From positions 34,137,686-34,201,685 of the forward strand of contig OZ034968.1 of assembly GCA_964030785.1 (NCBI GenBank): DNA of 64,000 nucleotides, given 5' to 3'. Within the stretch, counting starts at the first letter, position 1. Every line of letters begins with the position of its first letter. This DNA comes from Siderastrea siderea. Its lineage: Eukaryota > Cnidaria > Anthozoa > Scleractinia > Rhizangiidae. Both the position numbers and the translations under genes were made by a program. This document shows positions 31,272 through 43,508 of this stretch, one piece after another. Below the pieces are notes generated by a model, which did not search any database, was not told the origin of the DNA, and worked only from the letters and a program-made list of their open reading frames with translations.

Positions 31272-32010
31272 ATTGCTGTCCAGGTCTTTCGCTGATTAGT
31301 TATATGAGCCCTAAACGTCGACTTTAGAAGGCTAATTTCATGACTGAAATTGTAATTCAAAAGCGCAGTGCACCACGTAGAAGATGGTATGCCTGTGGGT
31401 AACCTGACACCATTAATTAACGTGCGCAAGGTACAACTTTCCCGAGATACACTCGCGTTCAAGGTCATTAATGCAGGCAACACGCACAAGAAAAAAGAAA
31501 TAACAAAAAATACATGCACTGGTTTGTTCAAACAAACAACAGCGAATTGTATAATAGCACTAGGTTTGAAGTCTGGCGGCAAGAGCTCATGGTTAAAGGA
31601 AGCATACAGAAGAGGAACTCTAATGGCGCTTACTGAGTTCATCGAAAATGGCGACGACATTATCTGTTTGTTGTTGTTGTTTCGAGAACAAAAAATATTA
31701 GTTTCTGCAGACAGTTTTAAAATGACAGATTTTTATACTAGACAAAAATTACCAAAACAAAAAAACAAAACAAAACAACGTCAGGACATGCTTTCAAAAC
31801 CTGCTGTGTCGTAATGGCTAGATTTATTACAAAGGTTGCTTCTCCAACTCGTATTTCGCATCTGTTGTTCGCTCTGAAGTATTTTTAAGCAAAAAATACT
31901 TCTCAAGTGTCTGTTTTAAAACTTTTACAAAACTGATTTAGTGATGACTGCGTCTTGTGGCTTGAGGCAGTGATCTTACGGCAAGGAAGCCTGACTTGAG
32001 GCAGGGATCG
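31272..32010. other. Region with duplicated gene B upstream sequence
   Basis: 31560-31630 (TCTGGCGGCAAGAGC, GCATACAGAAGAGGAA) matches 51855-51910. The 148-codon open frame 31368-31814 (plus) crosses this and has no motif. I do not call it a gene. Confidence 0.4.
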
Positions 32011-32013
32011 ACT

Positions 32014-32222
32014 CCAAGCCTCGGCTCAACGTTCCAACATTGTTAGCCAACACTTTGTTGGTCCAACAATGTTGGAACGTTTATCATTCCATGTTGGACC
32101 GATATTTTCTTGTTGCTGTTGAAGTGATGCTTGTTCTTGATTAAACGCGCAACTAATATTACCATTCAACAATTACTGGGGTGTTAGCCAACAGAATTGT
32201 AACGTTCAGCCGGGGCTTGAGA
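32014..32222. mobile_element. Short inverted-repeat element (MITE-like)
   Basis: The ends AAGCCTCGGCTCAACGTT and AACGTTCAGCCGGGGCTT are inverted with mismatches. The interior has a strong hairpin around CCAACATTGTT and AACAATGTTGG. Confidence 0.55.
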
Positions 32223-34281
32223 ATCGTGTTTTTATTGAGACAGGTGGTTTCAACCTAATGTCCTGTTTTGTTTGGTTTGATTGACGTCTCCCAAACGGCT
32301 TTCTAATTTTTTTGGTTTTCAGTGTACCAATCTCACACACCAGTTTCGCACTAGTCTTTACCAGGCTTTCTCATTGCAAACTCAGGAAAGCAAGATGGCG
32401 GGAATTGGAGAGGCGAGGTTCCCGTCATGTAGAATCCAAATCTTTACAAGACGGCATAGGAGGACTTTTTCTGTAAGATAAGGAGACCCTCAGCACCTCG
32501 TATAACGGTTTTTAACAACCGCTGTGCCTGGTTTCATTTCCTCGGTTTTGGTCCGTCATTAATCAGAAGAGCTAAAATTTCTTTTTTCCAGCTGTTTCAA
32601 GAGCCTTCAACCTTTCTTTCCAAGTGATAGAGGCACAACTTGACAACACGAGAACGAGGAAAAAGATAATCTTAGTTATTGGTTATTTATTGTTTGCAAT
32701 ATACAATATTGACTAACGGGACACCCTGTTAAGTCGTGTTTTGTAGGGACCAACCGTATTCGGTTGGTTGGGTGTTACCGTATTATGTGTCAAAAAGAGA
32801 AAAAAAAAAAGAAAAAAAACAACTTTCTCAGTTTGTTTGGTTTAGGAATTATGCGAACTTTTCAACAGACTCAAAACGCGATTGAGACAGTTGAAACCGA
32901 TGCATACCTTTCTTTGACATATGAAAAGGTGCCATTTATATAATTGAACAGTGGAAAGTGAAAAGACTAAGAGTACTTTAATTATTTCATGTCTGTGGGA
33001 GTTAATACTAACAACAAGTCTTTTATTTTCTAAAAGTAATGATCAGTGACTGAAAGTTAGTTGACTACAAAATAACAAGCTTCCTAATTGGTATAGACTT
33101 AAGCAACTTCATGCAACTTTGCAACTTAAACAAATCTCCATTCCTTTTCTAGAACAAGACTTAATTTTCTAAAATTTTCAGCTCTACAAAAATACTGAAC
33201 AGATCATGCTCTAGACTCTGTACACATCCTAAATAGATGGTGGTAAAACTCGAATAAGAAAACAAACTACCAATAATGACGAGTTACTTGTCGCAACTTT
33301 TTGTTTGCTTGCCTTGACCTTTTCAAGTCAACTGACCCAGATACTGCAAAACACTTATGACCAACAGCTAAGCTTACTCTTACTGTGCGAATAAAATAAA
33401 CCATGGACACTGTTACTTGACTGTGATACATTAACTTTCGTGGCTACCAACCGAACGAAAGCTCAAACGGCAGGAAGTCTAAACAAACGGACAATTTATA
33501 CGAAGTCACTTGGCAATACCTTTGCAAATAAGTCGTCCTCTGCTTTTCTCTATAGTTATTTCAAAGGTTAACAAATGTGTCCATGGTTTTCTGATTCAAA
33601 CAGTAACAAAGCAACAAACTAAATAAACAACAATTGGACCCCTCTTTTAACTTTTCAACAGTTTAACGATTTATATCAACCGATTATACGCATGTTTCGA
33701 TACAAGACATGTTACTTGTCAGAGTTTCCCAAAATAGTCCTAAAATTGTAATACGGTGCTCAAAATTACCCGTGTAGAAACTTTTCTACAGTTAGTTGAG
33801 AAAATGGTTTTCTCGAAAATCATTAAAAATTCATCAAGTTTCAACAAAAAGATCATAAGCGTGGCAGAGGCTTGGATACACGGTCTTAATAAGCATAGAA
33901 TGTTGGCGATTCGTTTCTTCGTTTTCTCATCTCCTATCAAACACTCGAGTGTTTCTCAAAATTATCCAACCTCTTGAATTTCGTTTCGCTCGTATTTGAT
34001 TGGAAACATTGAAAATTTCAAAGTTTAAACTAGGAGTGTCGCAATACACAAAAGATGTTCTCTTACAGGATTACTGCGACGGCGGAATTCCTGTGACTGC
34101 AGTTCAGTGTGCACCTGCAAGACGTATCGCTTACGGGAGACTACCATAAGCGAAGGTTCGACAGGTCATCCGGAAGTCGTAGTCCAGCTGGAGGACTGTC
34201 TATGAACATAAAACTATTAACACTCGTTGTGGAAAGGCTATTGCCAATCTTCAACACTTGACGAACATCTACTAAACATCT
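32223..34281. other. Intergenic, nothing recognised
   Basis: About 2 kb with only short open frames (e.g. 33740-33977) and no motif or clear repeat. Confidence 0.4.
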
Positions 34282-35310
34282 GGCCCCGGTTCCTGGAAAG
34301 CCGATTAGCGCTAATCGAGGGTTACTAAATCTCACTAATCCAGCATTAAAATTTATCCGTCGGTTAGATTCTGTTCCTGAAAGCACGATTAACACTAACC
34401 AAGTGATAAACGAGGGGTTAAATTTAATCCACCTAGCGAGGTCGATTAACTCACTAATCGGGGGAAAAAACTTGATCAAAACAAACAAAATGGCAGACTT
34501 AAATTTTGCGATATTGTTAGTTTAGTTGAGTAAGGAAAAAAAGGAGGCAATTTTTGCTAGATAAATTACTCTTAGCAACTTAAAAATAACATAATTTTGT
34601 TGTCTGCACAAATTTGAGCGGTAATCGACCGAGTTTTGGGCGCAAAAACCTGCAGCGAAATGTGATGGAGCAAAAAGGACTATGAACACGCAAATCGAGT
34701 AGTCGAGTTTTCGATTTTAGTAAGACTTATATATTTTAATATATATAGATAGGCTAGCCTAACAGCGGAGCTCCCATGAATAAGTTAGTGTTCGTTTATT
34801 AGAAAACCCGAAAAGTCTTCGGGCCCCAACATTTTGCGGGGCTATTTTCGGGCGCGATATTCTTTCGAAAAGTGTTCTTAAGAAGGCCAAAGTGTTTTTT
34901 TCACAGCGCCGCAAATTGTTCTGAATTGTCCTAAAATAATTTCGCGAAAATGTTAGGGCTGGTCATGTGAATTCGAAATCGAAAGTCACAGGTCTATTGT
35001 AATTATTAATTTCTTTTTCGGGATTCAAACTGGACGCATAATTTTTTCTTTCTTGCGCCGTCTTCCTTGGTTTTTACAATGTTTCAATACCCTGTCATTT
35101 AACTGTCAAGACTTGTCAAATCCTCTCAGACTATTAGCCGTTCGCTTGAATGAGCTGGAAACGTCGCTTATCTAAAACAGCTAAATATAACTCACTCTAA
35201 ACTAAACGGGTTATCGTTTTGGGTTTTCATCGAGTTCGGATGTTGACAAATAACACGAAATGCCACAAAATCGGAATCAGCAGCGCTGAAGCAAACTGCC
35301 CTGTATTTCG

Positions 35311-36536
35311 TAGCCTGCGTAGCAGGCGTAAACGGGGAGGGGGAAGGGGAGCAAGAACGCGGGAGAATGGGGACTGGGGGCTAGGGACGAAGGAACGCCT
35401 GCTACAAAGACCCCCATTTTTTCATTTCTGCGGCTGCCAGCGGCCGCAAAATTCTGATTGGTTAATTTTTGACAGTACGTCCCACGGGAATGACGTAATT
35501 TGACGAGGACGTGCAGTTAGAAGATTTGAACTTGGTTGCAGCAGGCCGGGCCAGGTAGCGAAATTGCAGTCTTGAAACCAGAGCGAGAAACGGCAGTTAG
35601 AGCTCTTCTAAAGGGAAGAGATGTTTTAGCGGTTTTGCCAACGGGGTACAGTCCTAGAGAGAAGAGATTTTATCATTGTCCGAGAAGATTTCCAAAAAGC
35701 TTTGCACCGTTTCACGCGTGAATTTCAAGGCAGTGTAAATATCCTGTTATCGGAGCGAAGACTCGCCCTTTGAGAACTATAAATCGGAAGAAGAAGCATT
35801 AAGACTAAGAAACGCTCGACACCTTAAACAGTGGAACTCAGAGAACTAAAAGCGAAGAAATTATTCTTTGAGAACAGACGGTTGTTGTAAAGAGAAATCT
35901 GCAGTTGCATGAGACATCACTCAAGCTGTTGACTTTGTAGGGAATCCATGGTAAACTAACTTACATTTTTGATTGTAAATTTGTATTGAAATGTTTTTTT
36001 TTTATTGTCAGATTCTCCATATTATGGCTTTCGCGTAACTTATGAAATTTAAAACGGGCACTTCGGTCAATATAAATGCCGTTCAAAGTGTATCGCGGTT
36101 CTTCGCTTGCGTGTTTTAAAGTAAGCTTACCTTTCCTAGAAGCGAAAATTGAACGCATTTGATTTTCAGAAGCAAAGAGGGGTTTTATCTTAATAAATCT
36201 TTTTATTTAGAAAAGCTTCGTGTCTCTTATTTCGAAAACAAGGGCAATTATAAGTTGTTCTTTGACTGGAAAAAAAATTCTCTTCCTAACTTTATTTTAA
36301 GACGCTTGATTAAATTCCTGCGTGCAGTCAGTCATGCAGAAAAGCGCGCGCCTGTTTCTGATTGGTGGTTGCATTGACAGCTAACTTAATTGGATTACTT
36401 AAAAATCGGTGGGCGGAGATGAAAAAATGGGGTCTTTGTAGCAGGCGTTCCCTCGTCCCTAGCTCCCAAATCCTCATTTTTCTCCCGCGTTCTCGCTCCC
36501 CTTCCCCTTTCCCGTTTACGCCTGCTACGCAGGCTA
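35311..36536. mobile_element. TAGCCTG-family TIR element 4 with helicase fragment
   Basis: It starts TAGCCTGCGTAGCAGGCG and ends in the inverse CGCCTGCTACGCAGGCTA, with an exact 9-bp duplication TGTATTTCG (35302-35310, 36537-36545). Inverted similarity of more than 100 bp follows each end. A RecQ-like helicase start lies about 225 bp inside the left end. Confidence 0.9.
35536..35721 (+). pseudogene. RecQ-like helicase N-terminal fragment in TIR element 4
   Basis: The frame reads AVLKPERETAVRALLKGRDV followed by LAVLPTGY, the beginning of a RecQ-family DEAD/DEAH helicase. In that family a Q-like motif and the Walker A LPTGxGKS occur in this spacing. The GKS of Walker A is lost (LPTGYSP) and the frame ends soon after, so it cannot be an active ATPase. 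It points inward from the left terminus. Confidence 0.65.
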
Positions 36537-36921
36537 TGTATTTCGCGTCATGTTTTCGATTTGTTCTTTATCGTTCGAACAGTTCATTTTCGTTTATATC
36601 AAAGTCGGCAACTCCTCTGCCTCAGGTCAACTTCTGACATAGTTTGGTCAACCCGGTTTTCATTCCATCGGTTGCTGCAGTTTATAAAAGCTACTGACAA
36701 TTTTCCACATCGAGAGGAGGAAGGTTTTCAGTTAAGACTTTATAGACTATCGGCTGGGTGATTAGGCGCCGTTTTTGTTTTCCTGCATGACGTTGCTTCC
36801 CAATTTGTTTACTTTTTTTAATCTCTGAAGAACAAATCATAAAGGGAAAGGTTTTTCATCAGATATAAGCCTTAGATACATTTCCTTCCCTCTAAAAGAA
36901 AATACCACTTGTAGAAAGGAC

Positions 36922-38093
36922 TACCCTGCGAGCAGAGGCCCTTCGATCTTCCTAGATAAGTCGGGAAGAGGAAGGGACCTCTGCCAGCGGCCTCGACTTT
37001 CCCTGTTGAGCATGCGCTAAATTGAAATGTAACCGAGCCTTGTCGGCCTCGCTTCAATTAACATGTTTACTGAATGACAGCCGCGTCCACAACAAACTAT
37101 TCTGACTTCGGTCGTAATCACAAGAGAGTTGAGGAAAGCTTTAATTAAGTCGTAAGGCTGAGAATAATTCTGTTCGAATTTATGTCACAGGTTGAAAACT
37201 TATCAGCCTCAAAATATTTTTGCTGATCAAGAAACTGCGATTTGTCGACTGTCAACATATTGTTACAGTTCAGTGATTTCCAATTTAATAGCGGGTCACG
37301 GAAGTCTCATATAGAAATCTTGGTCTCCGAGATATTTATTTTATTTTGTCCCTCTTTTTGTCCCTGTCATTCAGAAGCATTTTCGTGTTGAGTCTCTTTC
37401 GTCCTCAACATTTTCGGCTTTCATTCAACAAAACACATTTGTGCCGAGTTTGTTTCGTATTCAAACTTCTCGGCCGTCATGCGGTAAATTATATTTTGTA
37501 CTGAGACCGTTTCGTCTTCAAAATTACCGGCCGCCAGTCGGCAAATAATTGTTTCTCTTGCCGTTTGCTTGTCTCGCCGTTGACCAAAATAAATGTCGTT
37601 TCCCCATAAAACTAAGCGTTGAAGTGCACATTCGCGTAGCCCTTCGCATCGATTCCCGCTCAAACCAGAAGTAAAATTTTTTGGCCCGAAAGCAACCGCA
37701 ACCCAGATTCTTTTGTTCCAGTTGGTAAATTTGCGATTTGCCATGGCCGGTTGGCAAACAGACAAAAGAATCTTTACCACACAGAAAATTATGCAAGAGC
37801 TTCGACTGGTGTTGTGTGAGATTGCTTATCCCATGAGTATTCACTCTTCCAGTGCAATTTTCATGGCTTTATCAAAGACATCCTTCGAAAGAGAAACGTC
37901 CGCTACTGTGGGCGCCCATTTAGTCAGCAATTTCTAACAAAGCACATGCGCACTCAGCAAAAACTGGAAAAACTGGTTTCAAACCAGACTGACTCATCCG
38001 TTTCGGTGGATGAGAAAGTCGAGGCGGCTGGCAGAGGTCCCTTCCTCTTCCCGACTTATCTAGGAAGATCGAAGGGCCTCTGCTCGCAGGGTA
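36922..38093. mobile_element. TAGCCTG-related TIR element 5 with helicase fragment
   Basis: The ends TACCCTGCGAGCAGAGGCCC and the exact inverse GGGCCTCTGCTCGCAGGGTA are followed by long inverted similarity (CGATCTTCCTAGATAAGTCG). The exact 9-bp duplication is AGAAAGGAC (36913-36921, 38094-38102). It carries a RecQ-like fragment pointing inward from the right end. Confidence 0.92.
37524..37900 (-). pseudogene. RecQ-like helicase N-terminal fragment in TIR element 5
   Basis: In minus sense ISNLTQHQSKLLHNFLCGKD is followed by SFVCLPTGHGKSQIYQL. This is an intact-looking Walker A (PTGHGKS) with the preceding Gln-rich motif of RecQ-type helicases. A stop and frame change lie just upstream (about 37840), and the similarity fades after about 60 codons. 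It is a truncated, dead helicase. Confidence 0.7.
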
Positions 38094-38102
38094 AGAAAGG
38101 AC

Positions 38103-39389
38103 AACATGTACCTTAAAAATAGGAGTGAGTAATTTATTTTACTGCAAAAGATCGGAAATGCAATTACTGCTCGCGAGTGTCTGACTGAAACTGGCGGTTT
38201 CGCATTAGGTGAAACATTGTTTAAATCTAACACAGGTCGTTTGCCTCGACTTTGTCCTCTAAACATTGTCTTTATATCCAAAAAAAAATCCAAAACAAGC
38301 GTGAATGACTTTCATGTTAAACGCATTGTAAGAGAGGGAGAAAGGTCGTACTATCATAAAACATATTTTTCTACTCGTGAGTTGTCCTGCGTATTTATCC
38401 CGTTCGCTCTAAACATTCTTAAATTTGAGGAAGTTGGAGTCCATTTTTAGATTGTAATGATAAAATTTAAACCTCTCTTTCATACTTATTGGCCCCTGAA
38501 ATAGAGTGCATTTTAGTTGTGCAATTATTTGCCGAAAGATGAAAAACAACAACAGAAAACATAAAGGCATAAACACAACGCGGACCACAGAGGAAACAGC
38601 GTTGCTGACTTATTTTTCTTGATTTTTCTTCAAAGAAAAGGCTTCAATTCAGCACGACTTTTACCGCCAGCTCTTCTTGTTTTAGTCTTTTGAAAGTTAA
38701 TTAAGTCCAAGAAGAGTACTTGTGAAACCCATTTAAGTTGCTTCCCGTAGCGACTCAACAGACTTTTCAGTGTAAATACGCATTTCCCACTGATACGTAT
38801 ACACCCCCTTGGCTGTTTAGTTCTGTCATGATCAACCATGAAATACCTTTGCTAAAATAAATAATATTGCCACGGCATCAGACAATTTACCGACCAAAAT
38901 TGCCAAAAAATGTTTTCGGAAACCTTCAATCATAGTAAAATTATGGAGAGAAAAAATGGCACAAGGTTTTCGCCCGCGAAGTATTACTAGGGCGTTTAAA
39001 AGAAATTACCCTGAACTATTTTTCGGAAGCTTTTATTGTCTCTTTTTGGACAAAATAGATTTAAACCGAGACATAATTTCCTTAAAGCAACTTAAATAAC
39101 TTTTTCATTTCGATCTGTAACTAGAGACACGCTGAAATGGCTGGAGGTTGAAAACAAAACAAACACAAAAACATGCCACGCTAAACTCACTCACTGAATC
39201 GGCGATTCTAAGTTTAGTATCGGAGTCGACTTTTTTCTCCCGCTCCGTCGTTTTCCCGCGCTTTTATATGCTGGTAACTTGTTTAACTGGTTTGATATGA
39301 GTTTAACCGAGGGATAATTAAACGAGGAATAACTCTGCTTTCAGGAACGCCTTTTTATCCCTGGATTAGTTATTCTAGAGATAAGGAAT
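38103..39389. other. Interior of the large inverted-repeat element
   Basis: No transposase or other domain recognised. The open frames at 38060-38293 and 38217-38450 are motif-free. Confidence 0.35.
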
Positions 39390-39393
39390 TTAA

Positions 39394-41001
39394 GGTGTTT
39401 CGATACAGTTTTTTTGGGACCATACCTAACTTTTTGAATCGGCTCTTAGACAGTCTTCTCCCTGTCAGATCAACGTGAATTTTGGAATACTTGTTGGTTT
39501 TGGATTGTACTTTAGCGTGGTTTACATTTTGTAAAAATCGATATTTCCATGACAACGATAAACAAAAATCCTCAAAAACAGTAAAATTGAAATTTTGCAC
39601 TATCCAGATTTCGCTTTGAAAAGCAAATACCAGCATCATAAACTGTGGTGTATGGCAAACAAAATATACAAGAACAAAAAAATTCTGTATGTTTGTTTTG
39701 AAGTAAATCGCAAAAACATTTTCAACCTTAGTTTTTGCCTAGTAATAGTAAATGCATCGAAAAATAATCAACGCTTTGATGAAATGGCTAGTAAATACTG
39801 TTAAAATGTGTCTTTTACTTACTATTTTACGCCTAGAAAGTTTTGTTGAAACTGGTGTTCGCGATCTCGAGAACGACTTGTTTTTCTAAGATTATTCGCG
39901 TAATAATTTTGTGATAATTTCTTAATTTGAGCGCTTTTGCGGAAATCTTAAGAACGGCTCGATAGATTTTTTTAAAACATTAAACATGCGTGCTTGACGA
40001 TGTGACCAATTTTAGTTTGGAGTCTTATTAACATTGATTCACTGGAACACTTTTAGATTTAAGTTAAAGAGGACGTATGAACCGGCGGAAAGGCTTGCGT
40101 TACATATAAACAGTTGGCAAGTGAATGCTAATATATTCAAAGTAATGCGCAATGCATTCTTCCGTGATTTTTACTTTTCGTTGTAATCTACAGTGCAACA
40201 AAGAACAAAGAAACCAGGTATTAAAATCACGAAGCAATGAATAACGCATTACTTTGAATATATTAGCATCTACTTGCCAACTGTGAATTTGTAACGCAAC
40301 CTTCTCCGTTGCTTCATACATCCTCTTTAACGTTAAATCTAGAAGTGTTCCAGTGAATCAATGTTAATAAGACTCAAAACTAAAAATTGGTCACTTCGTC
40401 AAGCACACATGTTTAATGTTGTAAAAAATTCTATCGAGCCGTTCTTAAGATTTTCGCAAAAGCGCTCAAATTAAGAAATTACCACAAAATTATTACGCGA
40501 ATGATCTTAGAAAAACAAGTCGTTCTCGAGATCGCGAACACCAGTTTCAACAAAACGTTCTAGGCGTAAAATAGTAAGTAAAAGACACATTTTAACAGTA
40601 TTTACTAGCCATTTCATCAAAGCGTTGATTATTTTCGGTGCATTTACTATTACTAGGCAAAAACTAAGGTTGAAAATGTTTTTGCGATTTACTTCAAAAC
40701 AAACATACAGAATTTTTTTGTTCTTGCATATTTTGTTTGCCATACACCACAGTTTAAGATGCTGGTATTTGCTTTTCGAAGCGAAATCTGGATCGTGCAA
40801 AATTTAAATTTTACTGTTTTCGAGGATTTTTGTTTATTGTTGTCATGGAAATATCGATTTTTACAAAATGTAAACCACGCTAAAGTTCAATCCAAAACCA
40901 ACAAGTATTGCAAATTTCACGTTGATCTGACAAGGAGAAGACTGTCTAAGAGCCGATTCAAAAAGTTAGGTATGGTCCCAAAAAAACTGTATCGAAACAC
41001 C
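39394..41001. mobile_element. Foldback inverted-repeat DNA element, copy 2 (TTAA-flanked)
   Basis: Same family and ends as 3924-6187 (GGTGTTTCGATACAG and inverse), with TTAA at 39390-39393 and 41002-41005. It has a single central hairpin core (about 40075-40322). It is inserted in the right arm of the large inverted-repeat element. Confidence 0.88.
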
Positions 41002-41178
41002 TTAATCGTGGATTAACTGGCTTTCCAGGAACCGGGGCCTGCATGACATAAATTTCATATTCAAAAAGTGAAATCGGTACCCACACCAAGAGGGTCTCCT
41101 AGAGAGAGTAAGTGTGTAGAACAAGCTTCATCCTGAGGAGCGGGTAAGTGAAGTGTCGTTTAGTAGTGTTCATTGTTT

Positions 41179-41603
41179 TTATGGTCCACTAAGCGAAGTT
41201 TGTTCTGTCTTCTGAAGTCTCGGGAGGGAAGACAAACTATCACTTATTGTACATGGCCTGTACCTCGTCCGACGACGTAAAGACCCTAAGATGTCCATTC
41301 TCTTGCGAAAAAACGTCCTTTGTACCTCTTGCATCGTTGAAACAAGGTCCATTGTCTGCCAGCGCTTGGAAAGAACCTCCAGCATGGTGACCACAAATTC
41401 ATCAAAATATCCATACATTTGGCTATTAACCTCAACGTGAAGAATTTCGGGAATTTCTCTGATCCGTTTGTACTCCTCGCCTGAAGGAGTAATTACAAGC
41501 TTCGCATCACCTGGAATGTGCGCCAACTCCTTTGTCAAATGTTCCGCTATTCCGATATCCGTACCGCAGATATCAAATACCGCAAAAAGCGTAGATTTCT
41601 TAT
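41179..41603 (-). CDS. Gene B last exon: conserved C-terminal domain
   Basis: CTATAG acceptor in phase 1, stop at 41179, 140 residues. Signatures shared with gene C are LFAVFD near the start, LSKRWQTMDLVSTMQEVQR and SLSSLPRLQK at the end. The alternation of strand-like and helical stretches suggests an alpha/beta fold. I know no family name for it. Confidence 0.7.
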
Positions 41604-43456
41604 CTATAGAATAAACAAATGGTGAACCGTTAACAGATCCGCCGTCGAAAATACTGTTAGTAGACTGTCGCTATCTCTAGCACGCAAGAGAAACCAAAAA
41701 TTGTTCGAGATAACGGGAGTTCGAGTTAGGCAGTAGTTAATAAGCGAGAAACATCAACCAAAGAAAACAAGTTTTAGGTAGTGAGGGTTTACAGATCGAC
41801 AAACCGTTTTACCCTTAATCATCTGAATCACTAACGGGACGCATACAACTAACCGACCGTATACGGACCAATTACCCCTCTTACGGTCTGTACAGACCGT
41901 ACAGATCGTAAGGCTGATTTATCAGTCCGTATCAGTTTGTGTCTATTGGACATGAGTGATCATGTGAGAAACAAGCATTTGTAGTTATCAAATTTCAACC
42001 AACCTTCTTTGTGTACCCATTGATCTATGACTGTGGAAAGAGCTCTTTGAAATTTCTCTTTCTCCTGCCGTAGCTCATCCTCCTTCTGATTTATCTCTTT
42101 CTCGATGTTCGGATTTATGTTTGTCCATTGCTCTCGCATTTCCTTCAGCCTTTCTTTCTGCATATGAACGTAAACAGCCCTTGTGATTGGGAACCCGACT
42201 GTCTCGTCCCGATTCTCTAATTGCAATCCCTCCAACAACTTCTCATGACTTTTGATACGCTCAGCAAGCCCCTGCTTCCTCAGCTTAGTAACTTTCAACT
42301 CTCTCAGTTCTTCTAATAATTTAATCAAAGGCCCCGCCGTCATAATAATAACTTCGTTCTGCGAACTTAAACCTTCAAAAAATGATCCAGTTCTCTTAGC
42401 CTCATCGCTAGTGCCACTTGTACTGTCATCAATAATCAAAGCTGCCACCTTACTGTACAATGTTGTAGGGCGTTTCCTCCCATGCGATAATTTTTCTATT
42501 TCTTTCATGGGAAAAGCAGGACGAAGTGTACGTGGTCTTGCTTTCTCTAACAACTCTACGACGTCATGTAGTTGTAGGGCCTCACAAACGTCCTTTAACA
42601 GCTTGACAGGAGTGTCGGGAAATAATTTAAAGACATGACCCAGTTGCCCGGGATAGTGCAGCGTTTTTTCACGATCAAGCCCAAATGAGTGATGAAACCA
42701 TTCCAGTGAAATTGGGTCGCTCTCAAAACTGGTTACCAGTTTCTGCACCATGTCGTCACTCAGATCTTTGAAGCAAAGTTTGTACGTGGAATCTAAATAC
42801 AGAAGGTATAAAACCATCTTAGTTAAAGAGAGATAACTGAAAAATGCATGATGAAAAATAATCTTACTTTTAACAGACAGTGCGACCTCGGATTATGCCA
42901 TCGGCAGAAGCACTTGCTCGCGCTAAATGGATACGTTAAGAACTAGGTACAAGTTATCGATTCTAAAGCTCATCTATAAGATGTTCCATAATGTCTCGCC
43001 CTCCTGCATGTCAATACATATCTCAAAGTTTCAGCCATGGTACAATTTGAGAAGAAGCCGTCTGATAGTTATTCCATCTTTTAGAACAAATATCATGAAA
43101 TCTTCAATAGCCTACAGAGGGGCAATTCTATGGAACCATTTACCAGGAGAGTGCCGCAAAGCAGTATCCCTAGGTAGTTTTATTAAAAGTATTCATGAAC
43201 AGAATGCAATTAAAGACATCAGTTGATTTTAGTAACCTGTACAGTGAGACGTTTTAGATGTTTTTGATCGTTTCATTGTCGAAACATCCGTGAACTTGTT
43301 AAGAAAGTGTTAATTTAAAAGTATTTTAAGACTTTTTTTAATGTTTTATTCTAGCGTCTTTTAAACTTATTTTAGTCCAAAATTTGTGCAATTATATATC
43401 CTATACACGACCCCTCAAGCTACTAAGCTTTAAATGTCATCGTGTATAAATAAAGG

Positions 43457-43508
<52 letters not shown>

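Larger units (their letters stand above)
34282..41039. mobile_element. Large inverted-repeat DNA element invaded by three others
   Basis: The left end GGCCCCGGTTCCTGGAAAGC and the right end GCTTTCCAGGAACCGGGGCC are exact inverses. Imperfect inversion continues for roughly 150-180 bp (AACTAATCCA, TTCCTGAAAGCA and the AACGAGG blocks) if the foldback insertion at 39394 is skipped. Without the three inserts (35311, 36922, 39394) the element would be about 2.7 kb. No transposase was recognised and no clear target duplication was found. Confidence 0.65.

Noticed and set aside
31368..31814. 148-codon plus-strand frame as a gene
   Set aside because: It runs across duplicated non-coding sequence and shows no domain; overlapping minus frames are equally long.
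42252..42638. Plus-strand 128-codon frame
   Set aside because: Antisense of gene B exon 5, which has paralog support and splice sites.
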